Source: DASPTT01 sp035623275
GTDB taxonomy: Bacteria > Actinomycetota > Acidimicrobiia > Acidimicrobiales > UBA8190
Direction: 5' to 3'
Assembly (NCBI GenBank): GCA_035623275.1
Contig: DASPTT010000080.1
Span: 1-60,953, forward strand
Length of the DNA: 60,953 bases
The notes beneath the pieces are model-generated. The model was not told the DNA's origin. It did not search any database and worked only from the letters and a program-made list of their open reading frames with translations. The translations under genes and the position numbers were made by a program. This document shows positions 50,030 through 57,229 of the stretch, in pieces. Within the stretch, counting starts at the first letter, position 1. Every line of letters begins with the position of its first letter.

Positions 50030-50932
50030 TCACCCGGCGTCGGTCCGCCTGGCGAGGGCGACGATAGCGGTCACGAGCGTCGGCCAGGTGGCCGGAGGCA
50101 GCTCGTGGGCGACACCCGGGAGCACGACGAGCTCGGCCCCGGGCACGGCCTCGGCCGTCGCCCGGCCGCCGTCGGGCGGGACCATCGCATCGGCGTCGCC
50201 GTGCACGACCAGGGCCGGCAGGTCGAGGGCGCCGAGTGCGGCCGTGCGGTCGCCCGACACGAGCATGGCCACCAGCTGGCGGGCCACCCCGCCCGGCGGA
50301 TTCGCCCGCTCGGCACTGCGCACGGCGCGCGCACGGACGCGCGCCTCGTCGAAGGGGTAGGCCGGCGACGCGAAGCGTCGCGCCGTGGCGACCTCGCACT
50401 CGACCGGGTCGGGATAGGCGCGCGCCAGCGCCGCGAGCTCCTCCACGGTGCCGGGCGCCATCGCGCCGACACCCGGCGCGCCCGTCGTCGACATGACCGA
50501 GCACAGCGACCGCACCCGGTCGCGATGGGCGATGGCGACGCACTGCGCGATCATCCCGCCCATCGACATCCCGACGAGGTGCGCCCGCTCCACCCCGAGC
50601 CCGTCGAGCAGCGCCGCGGTGTCGTCGGCCATGTCCCACAGCGTGTAGGGGATGGGCGAGGGCTCGCCGCGCAGCACGGCGCCGACGTCGGGCTGGGGCA
50701 CGTCCTCGAACCACGTCGAGGCACCGACGTCTCGGTTGTCGAAGCGAACGACCTCGAACCCCTCGTCGGCGAGCATCCGGCACAGCGCGTCGTCCCACCA
50801 CTGGAGCTGCGCGCCGTGGCCGGCGAGGAGCACGATCATGGGATCGCCGGCGGTGCCGATCCGGTCCGCGCACAGCTCGACGTCGCCCGCGCGCACGAGG
50901 TCCACGGCCGGATGGTGGTCGGCCACGGACAC
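50030..50932 (-). CDS. Alpha/beta hydrolase
   Basis: About 300 aa from the GTG at 50932; GTG at 50926 or ATG at 50971 are alternatives, the last leaving only nine bases to the divergent galactokinase gene. GHGAQLQWWD (oxyanion loop), RFDNRDVGAS, nucleophile elbow VGMSMGGMIAQ with Ser, HGDADAMVPPDGG with Asp and GVAHELPPATW with His complete the triad. Similar to esterases and aclacinomycin-methylesterase-like enzymes; substrate unknown. Confidence 0.88.
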   Translation of the reverse strand: MSVADHHPAVDLVRAGDVELCADRIGTAGDPMIVLLAGHGAQLQWWDDALCRMLADEGFEVVRFDNRDVGASTWFEDVPQPDVGAVLRGEPSPIPYTLWDMADDTAALLDGLGVERAHLVGMSMGGMIAQCVAIAHRDRVRSLCSVMSTTGAPGVGAMAPGTVEELAALARAYPDPVECEVATARRFASPAYPFDEARVRARAVRSAERANPPGGVARQLVAMLVSGDRTAALGALDLPALVVHGDADAMVPPDGGRATAEAVPGAELVVLPGVAHELPPATWPTLVTAIVALARRTDAG

Positions 50933-50980
50933 CGGGTCAAGCGGCACCCCGGGCGCTGCGGCACGTGCCATGCTCGACCG

Positions 50981-52033
50981 ATGCCACCCGAGGCCGAGCG
51001 GACCGTCCGGGCCTTCTGCCCCGGACGGGTGAACCTGATCGGCGACCACACGGACTACAACCAGGGCCTCGCCCTGCCCATGGCGATCGACCTCGGGACC
51101 GTCGTCACCTTCACCGGCGAGGAGGGGTACCGCGTGGTGCTTCGCTCCGCCGGTGAGCCCGAGCCGGCGGACGTCGACGTCCACGTGCCCCTCGATCCCG
51201 CGCAGCTCCAGGCGATCGAGCCCCGCTGGGCCCGCTACGTGGCGGGCGTGGTCGCGGTCGTGCGACCCTTCACCGGCGGTCGAGGCACGGTCGAGACCAA
51301 CCTGCCAGTGGGCGCCGGACTGGGATCGAGCGCCGCGCTGGAGGTGGCGTTGTCCCTGGCCCTGGGGTTCGAGGGCGAGCCCCTGACCATGGCCCGCACG
51401 TGCCAGCGCGCCGAACAGGCGGCCACCGGGGTGCCCACGGGGCTCATGGACCAATGGGTCGTCACCGGGGGCGTCGACGGCTGCGCGCTGCTCCTCGACT
51501 TCGGGGCCATGGCGAGCGCGCCGGTGGCCATGCCCGAAGGCGCGGAGGTCGTCGTGGTGCACTCGGGCGAGCGGCGCAGGCTCGACCGCTCGGGCTACTC
51601 GGCGCGTCGGGCGGAGTGCGAGGCCGCCGCGTACCACCTCGGGCCCCTGGGCCAGCTCGACGTCGAGGCGGTCGGCTCGATCCGCGATCCCGTCCTTCGC
51701 CGCCGGGCCCGGCACGTGGTCACGGAGTGCGACCGGGTCCGGTGGTTCGCGCGCGCCTTGCTGGAGGGCAACCTCGAGGACGCCGGCCAGCACATGACCG
51801 CGAGCCACGTCAGCCTGGCCCAGGACTTCGAGGTCTCGACGTCCGCGCTGGACGAGCTGGTCGGCCGCCTGGTGGTCATGCCCGGCGTCTACGGCGCGCG
51901 TCTGACCGGCGCCGGGTTCGGCGGCTGCGCCGTGGCGCTGACCGAGCCCGGCGCGGTGGACCTCATCGCGCTGAAGAACCCCGGTTGGCGCGTCCGGCCG
52001 TCGGCCGGTGCCCACCTCATGTCGCGCGGCTGA
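50981..52033 (+). CDS. galK: Galactokinase (GHMP kinase)
   Basis: 350 aa. GRVNLIGDHTDY (15-26) is the galactokinase signature in its Asp form, which the family pattern allows. The GHMP phosphate loop is LPVGAGLGSSAALEV, and LTGAGFGGCAVAL is motif 3. It should phosphorylate galactose at C1, but galT and galE are not nearby; a related sugar is possible. It is followed by a GntR-type regulator gene. Confidence 0.87.
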   Translation: MPPEAERTVRAFCPGRVNLIGDHTDYNQGLALPMAIDLGTVVTFTGEEGYRVVLRSAGEPEPADVDVHVPLDPAQLQAIEPRWARYVAGVVAVVRPFTGGRGTVETNLPVGAGLGSSAALEVALSLALGFEGEPLTMARTCQRAEQAATGVPTGLMDQWVVTGGVDGCALLLDFGAMASAPVAMPEGAEVVVVHSGERRRLDRSGYSARRAECEAAAYHLGPLGQLDVEAVGSIRDPVLRRRARHVVTECDRVRWFARALLEGNLEDAGQHMTASHVSLAQDFEVSTSALDELVGRLVVMPGVYGARLTGAGFGGCAVALTEPGAVDLIALKNPGWRVRPSAGAHLMSRG

Positions 52034-52047
52034 CACCTCCGCGGGCG

Positions 52048-52066
52048 GCCGCCGGCCACCGGCGGC
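52048..52066. promoter_or_regulatory. Inverted repeat between galK and the GntR gene
   Basis: GCCGCCGG-CCA-CCGGCGGC, 8-bp arms, followed by another GCCGCCGG at 52069-52076. It is either the galK terminator or an operator of the GntR regulator; the base composition makes such repeats less telling. Confidence 0.35.
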
Positions 52067-52080
52067 ACGCCGCCGGTCGG

Positions 52081-52086
52081 TAGCAT
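52081..52086 (+). promoter_or_regulatory. -10 box, leaderless promoter
   Basis: TAGCAT, 6 bases before the GTG at 52093. Confidence 0.5.
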
Positions 52087-52092
52087 CGGCCC

Positions 52093-52788
52093 GTGCCGCC
52101 GGTCCCGCTAGAGCACGTCGACCTCCCCGCCGTCGGTCGCCGGGCGGCGGTGACCGAGCAGCTGCGGATCGCCATCCTGACGGGCACGCTGTTGCCCGGC
52201 GAAGTGCTGCGGGAGTCCGCGCTGGCCGCGTGGCTCGGCGTGAGCGTCACCCCGGTGCGCGAGGCGGTCGCCCGCCTGGTGGGCGAGGGGCTCGTGGAGG
52301 ACGACGGCCGGGGGCCCAAGCGAGTCTGCGGGCTGGACCGGGAGACCGCGTTCGGGATCATCGACGTCGTCAAGGCCCTGTCGCTCACCGCCATCACGTG
52401 GGCGTTGGCGCGCATCACCGACGAGGAGCTGGCGCCGATCCGCGACGCGTCCGCCGGCTTCACCGCGGCACTGTCCTGTGGCGATGTCGACACGGCCGTG
52501 GCCGACGTGGACCGGTTCTGGCAGCTGCTGTACTCGGCCGCCCACAACCCCACGCTCGACGACGTCCTCGAGTCGGTGCGCATGAAGATGGTCCGCGTCG
52601 TCTGGCTCTATTCGGCGCCCACCATGTACCCCGAGTACCTCGACGACCACCGCCAGAACCTGCAAGACATCGAGGACCGGAACGCCGCGGGCGTCATCGC
52701 CCGCCTCGGCCGTCGGCTCGACGCCATCCGCACCGCCATCGCCGATGCCGCCGAGGCCCCGTGGGGCGACAGGCAAGGCGGGCCCTAG
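52093..52788 (+). CDS. GntR family regulator (FadR subfamily, FCD domain)
   Basis: 231 aa. Winged helix at the N-terminus: TEQLRIAILTGTLLPGEVLR, ALAAWLGVSVTPVREAVARL and LVEDDGRGPKRV. The rest is the all-helical FCD ligand domain, with histidines in SAAHNPTLDDV and YLDDHRQNLQ that could hold a metal. It may control galK or itself; ligand unknown. The TAG stop shares CTAG with the convergent gene. Confidence 0.88.
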   Translation: MPPVPLEHVDLPAVGRRAAVTEQLRIAILTGTLLPGEVLRESALAAWLGVSVTPVREAVARLVGEGLVEDDGRGPKRVCGLDRETAFGIIDVVKALSLTAITWALARITDEELAPIRDASAGFTAALSCGDVDTAVADVDRFWQLLYSAAHNPTLDDVLESVRMKMVRVVWLYSAPTMYPEYLDDHRQNLQDIEDRNAAGVIARLGRRLDAIRTAIADAAEAPWGDRQGGP

Positions 52789-53498
52789 AGGCGGCGCAGG
52801 AGCTCGGCCTTCTTGTCGGCGTACTCCGCGTCGGTGAGCAGGCCGCGGCTGCGGAGCTCGTCGAGCTGCGCCATGGCGTCGACCACCGGACCGCCCCGCG
52901 TCGCCGCGGGCACGCCGGTGGGCGGGGTCCGGTGCTCGGCCGCCTCGGTCCACCCGCCATTCGACGCACCCCCGCCCGCCGCGGGCCGGGCCGCACCCGG
53001 GATCGCGGTCGGACCGCGGCCGTAGAGCTCCGCCGTCTGCTCGGAGATGATCCGCTGGACGACGTCCGGGCGGCGCAGGCAGCGATAGACGATGACCCCG
53101 GTGCGCCCGGGGACCTCGATGAAGACGGTGCCGACCCGGAACAGCCGGTCGAGGATGGTCTGGTGGTAGGAGATCTGGTTCACCGCCTCCAGCCGCACCT
53201 CGTCGGCACGTCGTGAGAACACCCCCCAGCGCTCGACGATCCGGTTGGTGGTGACGACGATGCTCGTCGACATCCAGCGGGCGACGCGCCCGAGCAGCCA
53301 CAGCGCGGGGACGAGGACGACGACTCCGAGGACGTACGACACCCCGACGGGCGCATGGGGAAAGGCCACGATCACCGAGATGGCCAGGGCCAGCGCGGCG
53401 GCCGTGGCGATGAGGGGCCAGCCCAGGAAGATCCAGTGCGGCCGCAGCTCGACGACGACCTCCTCGCCGTCGAAGAGGAGGCGTCGTGGGAAGGGCAC
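52785..53498 (-). CDS. PH-domain (bPH2) membrane protein with C-terminal SHOCT domain
   Basis: 237 aa, GTG start. Two hydrophobic segments (about 24-46 and 51-69), a bacterial PH domain (STSIVVTTNRIVERWGVFSR, then EVRLEAVNQISYHQTILDRL and VGTVFIEVPGRTG), a Gly/Ala/Pro linker, and the SHOCT motif DAMAQLDELRSRGLLTDAEY near the end, often found fused to membrane proteins. Function unknown. TAGGTT lies 6 bases before the start. Confidence 0.88.
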   Translation of the reverse strand: MPFPRRLLFDGEEVVVELRPHWIFLGWPLIATAAALALAISVIVAFPHAPVGVSYVLGVVVLVPALWLLGRVARWMSTSIVVTTNRIVERWGVFSRRADEVRLEAVNQISYHQTILDRLFRVGTVFIEVPGRTGVIVYRCLRRPDVVQRIISEQTAELYGRGPTAIPGAARPAAGGGASNGGWTEAAEHRTPPTGVPAATRGGPVVDAMAQLDELRSRGLLTDAEYADKKAELLRRL

Positions 53499-53504
53499 CG
53501 CCCC

Positions 53505-53510
53505 AACCTA
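53505..53510 (-). promoter_or_regulatory. -10 box, leaderless promoter
   Basis: TAGGTT on the minus strand, 6 bases before the GTG at 53498. Confidence 0.5.
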
Positions 53511-53545
53511 CCGTCGGCAGCGGCCCGGTCGCGGCCCGGCGCCGG

Positions 53546-54667
53546 TCAGGCCAGCTTGGCCGCGATGGCGCCCGCGCCGCGCAGGACGGTGCCGTCCGCG
53601 CCCGCCGCGGAGTACCGGGCGGCGGGCCGCGCCGCCGCCTCGTCCACCATGGTGTCGAGCAGGTCGATGAACGGCACCGGCGGGTCGACCCACAGGTACT
53701 TCGCCAGCGACCCGGGGATGGTGTTCACCTCGTTGAGGTAGACGTCCTCGCCGTCGCAGAGGAAGTCGATCCGGGCCACGCCGCGTACGTCGGCGAACCT
53801 GGCCACCTCCAGCGCGCATCGACGGACCGTCGACGCCGCCCGGTCGCCGAGCGCCGCCGGCAGCTCGCGCGGCGCGCTGGCCATCCCGTGCCCGCCCACG
53901 TACTTGTCGTGGTAGCCGAGGATCTCCCCCGAGCTGCTCGTGCGCAGGGGCCGCTCGACGGCGGACAGCGCGAGCGCCGGCCAGGCGCGCACCGCCACGT
54001 TGACGTCGAAGAGCTCGGCGCGATACGGCTCGACGACCGCACCGCGGCGGAAGTGGGGGCCGACCTCCAGCTGCGCCTTCGCGGTGGCCAGGTCCGCCAC
54101 CACCTGGATGCCGATGGACGAGCCCCCGAAACGCGGCTTCATGATGTAGGGACCGCCGAACCCGACGTCCTCGGTGCCGGCATGGACCAGGCGCCGTGGC
54201 AGCACCGGCAGGCCGGCGGCGTCGGCCACGCCGGCGAAGGCCAGCTTGTCCATGCCCAGCGCGGCGCCGGCGACGTTGGGACCGGTGTAGGCGATGCCGG
54301 CGAGGTCGAGCGCCGCCTGCAAGGTGCCGTCCTCGCCGGGGCCGCCGTGACAGCAGTTGACCACCACGTCGAACGCGAGCGACCGGGCGCGCCCGAGGCG
54401 GCCGGTGCCGGTGGTGAACCCGCCCCCGTCGCCGGCGGTGAGCCGGAGCGCCTCGGCGCCGCGGGGGACGCCGTCGACGAACGCATCGGCCTCCAGCGTC
54501 GGCTCGACGAGATACCACCCGCCGGCCTTTGACCAGTACAGACAGGACACGGCGCGCCCGGCACGCGCCAGCTCGTGCGAGGTGAGGAGTCCCGTCAGGA
54601 TGCTGACGTCGTGCTCGGGCGACGGTCCACCGAAAGCGACGGCGATCTTGGCGGTGGACGCGCTCAC
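53546..54667 (-). CDS. ddl: D-alanine--D-alanine ligase
   Basis: 373 aa, GTG start. Joins two D-alanines for peptidoglycan. GGPSPEHDVS (13-22), CCHGGPGEDGTLQAALDLAG, YTGPNVAGAALGMDK, ATP-grasp PYIMKPRFGGSSIGI, RIDFLCDGEDVYLNEVNTIP with the metal Glu/Asn. The C-terminus is longer than usual by some 40 residues, Ala rich. It follows the MurF-like ligase by 55 bases: the two act in sequence, Ddl supplying the dipeptide. Confidence 0.94.
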   Translation of the reverse strand: MSASTAKIAVAFGGPSPEHDVSILTGLLTSHELARAGRAVSCLYWSKAGGWYLVEPTLEADAFVDGVPRGAEALRLTAGDGGGFTTGTGRLGRARSLAFDVVVNCCHGGPGEDGTLQAALDLAGIAYTGPNVAGAALGMDKLAFAGVADAAGLPVLPRRLVHAGTEDVGFGGPYIMKPRFGGSSIGIQVVADLATAKAQLEVGPHFRRGAVVEPYRAELFDVNVAVRAWPALALSAVERPLRTSSSGEILGYHDKYVGGHGMASAPRELPAALGDRAASTVRRCALEVARFADVRGVARIDFLCDGEDVYLNEVNTIPGSLAKYLWVDPPVPFIDLLDTMVDEAAARPAARYSAAGADGTVLRGAGAIAAKLA

Positions 54668-54722
54668 GACAGGCTCCCGGTTCGTCGGCAGGGGCCGGCG
54701 CCACGGGCGTCCGGTCCGCCGG

Positions 54723-56315
54723 TCAAGGGTAGTGGTCGGGCAGGTCGTTCTCGTACAACACGGCGTCGCCGGCGCCCAGGTGCTGGCGGACCCAGTCCAC
54801 GGCCTCGGCGCGCCGGTCGACGACCGTCACCGCCACGTCGCGACCCGCCAACCCGCGGCGCAGGGCCCGGCGGTTCGTCCGTCCCACCACCACCACGTCG
54901 TTCACCACGTCGGCCGCGGCCTCGGCGAATCGCTCGTTCTCCGCGGCCTGGCGCGCCCCGAGCTCGACCATCCCCGGCGTCACCAGCACCCGTCGGCCGG
55001 CGCCCGGGACGCGCGCCAGGGCCTGGAGGGCGACCCGCGCCCCGGCAGGGTTGGCGTTGTAGGTGTCGTCGAGGACGAGACACCCGCTCGGCGCCGTGGA
55101 CGGCTGCAAGCGGTGCGGCGCGGTCGGCAGCGTGCCCAGCCGGGAGACGATGTCCGCGGCCGGCACCCCGAGCTCCAGGGCGACGGCGATCGCACAGGCG
55201 ATGTTGCCGGCGCGGCCGTCGACCCCGGCCTGCTCGGCGACGACCACGTCGTCCACCCACACGCACAGCCCGTCGGGCCCGTTGGCGACGCGCACGTCCG
55301 CTCTGGGGGCGCCCTCGCCGGGCGCCCCGGCGCCGGAGACGCGCCTCGTCCGCAGGCCCGCCTCGACGCGCCGGTCGGCCAGCGCCCGCAGACGGGGGTC
55401 GTCGACGACGAGGACGCCGACGCGGGCCTTGGTGAGGATCTCGGCCTTCGCCTCGACGATGCGTTCCTCGCTTCCGAAGCGCTCGAGGTGCACGGGCCCG
55501 ATGGCGGTGATGACGGCCACGTCCGGTGTGAGCCATTCGCAGAGCTCGGCGATCTCGCCGGCGCCGTAGGTGCCCATCTCGGCGACGAACACGTCGGTGC
55601 CCTCGGCCAGGTGCTCGTTGACGGCACGCGCCAGGCCGGCCCGGTTGTTGAAGCTCGCCGGGCTGGCCACCACCGCTCGGGCCGCGCCGACCAGGTGGGC
55701 CACGTAGCCCTTGGTACTGGTCTTCCCGTACGACCCCGTGATGGCGACCACGGTCGGCACCACCCGCGCCAGCCGAGCCCTCGCCCGCTCGACGTGGGAA
55801 CGGGCCGCACGGCGCTCGAAGGGGGCGGTGACGGCACACGCCAGGTCGACGAACGCCGGAACGGCCAACGCGCCGGCGGCCGCAACCGGCGCCGCGACCC
55901 CGAGGACCGCGCCCACGGCGACCACCGCCGCCTGCAGGACGAGCCACACGCCCGCGAGGGTGCGCAGCCGTCGTGTCCACGCCAGTGGCGCGCTCGTCCC
56001 CCGAAGGTCGAGGCCGAGGGGGCCGATCGCCACCACGACGCCGGTGACGAGGGCCGTCCCCGCCCAGCGGCCCGAGACGACCATCGCCGCGGCGGCGATG
56101 GCCAGCCCGACCAGGTTGACGGGTCCCGACGCCCACCAGCGCAGGGCGAAGCGGGAGGCGGCGTCGGGGATGTAGTGCTCCCGCTGCGCCACCCGCAGCC
56201 ATCGCAGCCCGGCGGGCACCACCGCCAGGGCGCACACGGCGACGGCCGCCCACCGCAGGCCGGGGGCATCGAGGCCCGAGGCGGCCGCGGCGGCCTGGAG
56301 GTCGAGTCCGCTCAC
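54723..56315 (-). CDS. MurF-like Mur ligase with N-terminal membrane domain
   Basis: 530 aa from the GTG at 56315. The first 165 residues hold about four to five hydrophobic helices (22-40, 64-82, 85-102, 118-160) in place of the soluble UDP-binding domain of ordinary MurF. The Mur ligase core follows: GSYGKTSTKG (194-203), SFNNRAGLARAVNEHL, FVAEMGTYGAGEI, HLERFGSEERIVEAKAEI, LDDTYNANPAG, then the C-terminal domain with TPGMVELG. NNRAG and TYNANP are MurF-like, so D-Ala-D-Ala addition is the best guess. Next to ddl. Confidence 0.85.
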   Translation of the reverse strand: MSGLDLQAAAAASGLDAPGLRWAAVAVCALAVVPAGLRWLRVAQREHYIPDAASRFALRWWASGPVNLVGLAIAAAAMVVSGRWAGTALVTGVVVAIGPLGLDLRGTSAPLAWTRRLRTLAGVWLVLQAAVVAVGAVLGVAAPVAAAGALAVPAFVDLACAVTAPFERRAARSHVERARARLARVVPTVVAITGSYGKTSTKGYVAHLVGAARAVVASPASFNNRAGLARAVNEHLAEGTDVFVAEMGTYGAGEIAELCEWLTPDVAVITAIGPVHLERFGSEERIVEAKAEILTKARVGVLVVDDPRLRALADRRVEAGLRTRRVSGAGAPGEGAPRADVRVANGPDGLCVWVDDVVVAEQAGVDGRAGNIACAIAVALELGVPAADIVSRLGTLPTAPHRLQPSTAPSGCLVLDDTYNANPAGARVALQALARVPGAGRRVLVTPGMVELGARQAAENERFAEAAADVVNDVVVVGRTNRRALRRGLAGRDVAVTVVDRRAEAVDWVRQHLGAGDAVLYENDLPDHYP

Positions 56316-56353
56316 GGCCCCGCGAGGGTAGTGGCGCCGCGCCCGGCGCCCGT

Positions 56354-57148
56354 TCAGGTCCCTGCCGCCTGCAGGACCCGGTCCACCGCCTGGCGCAGGG
56401 GCCCGGGAACGCTGAGGGGCGTCAGGTGCCCCGCACCCGCGAACACCGTGAGCGTCGCCCCTGGCACGAGGGCCGCGGCCGCCTCGGCCACCGAGAGCGG
56501 GACCTCGGCGTCGTCGTCGCCCCAGACCAGCTCGAGCGGGCAGCGCAGGGCAACCAGAGCCGGCCGGTAGTCCTCGCCCAGGAGCCGGACGAGGACGCCG
56601 CGCATCACGCCCTCGGCATTGCGGTAGTCGGCCGAGCCGTGGTGTCGGCGGGCGCGCTCGAGGCGCTCCTCGCCCACCAGCCCGAGTCGTCGAAGGCCCC
56701 GCACCAGCCGGTACCCCACCGGCGGCCGACGCCGGGCACCCGGGCGCCGCACCAGGGGGACACCGGTGAGCACCAGGCCCCCGACCAGGTCCGGTCGCGC
56801 CGCGGCGAGGGTCACCGCCACCCGGCCCCCGAAGGAGTGGCCGAGGAGGACCACGGGAGCGGCACCTGGGCCGCACGCCGCCTCGACCATGGCCGCCACG
56901 ACCCGGGCGTACTCGGCGCTCCCCCAGGGCTCGGGGGGCGGCGGGGTGGCCCCGAACCCCGGGAGGTCGGGCCCCAGCACCGGCGGCGCCTGGCGCCCGG
57001 CGCCCGGACCGAAGACGCCGGCGAAGTCCGCGTGGCTCCTGCCCCAGCCGTGGAGGGCCACCACGGCGGGGGGACCCTCCCCGCCCCACGACTCCCCGAA
57101 GAGGCTCCCGCCGGGCAGCGACCGCAGCATCGCGGCGACGATAGCCAT
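56354..57148 (-). CDS. Alpha/beta hydrolase
   Basis: 264 aa. ALHGWGRSHADF (oxyanion loop), nucleophile GHSFGG (103-108, S105), Asp in VWGDDDAEVP, His in GAGHLTPLS. Small cap region between (about 135-200). Thirty-eight bases ahead of the MurF-like gene, so perhaps the first gene of a wall-precursor operon, but the substrate is unknown. A second ATG at residue 7 is an alternative start. Confidence 0.88.
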   Translation of the reverse strand: MAIVAAMLRSLPGGSLFGESWGGEGPPAVVALHGWGRSHADFAGVFGPGAGRQAPPVLGPDLPGFGATPPPPEPWGSAEYARVVAAMVEAACGPGAAPVVLLGHSFGGRVAVTLAAARPDLVGGLVLTGVPLVRRPGARRRPPVGYRLVRGLRRLGLVGEERLERARRHHGSADYRNAEGVMRGVLVRLLGEDYRPALVALRCPLELVWGDDDAEVPLSVAEAAAALVPGATLTVFAGAGHLTPLSVPGPLRQAVDRVLQAAGT

Positions 57149-57216
57149 CCCGGCCGACCGTCCATGGGCCTGCCGCCCGGCCCCCGGGCATCCCCCGCAC
57201 CGTCACAGCCGGTCGG

Positions 57217-57222
57217 TAGCGT
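57217..57222 (+). promoter_or_regulatory. -10 box, leaderless promoter
   Basis: TAGCGT, 7 bases before the GTG at 57230. Confidence 0.5.
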
Positions 57223-57229
57223 CCGCCCC

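Noticed and set aside
51020..51060. Galactokinase signature with Asp instead of Glu (GDHTDY)
   Set aside because: The established family pattern accepts Asp or Glu at this place, so it is not an anomaly.
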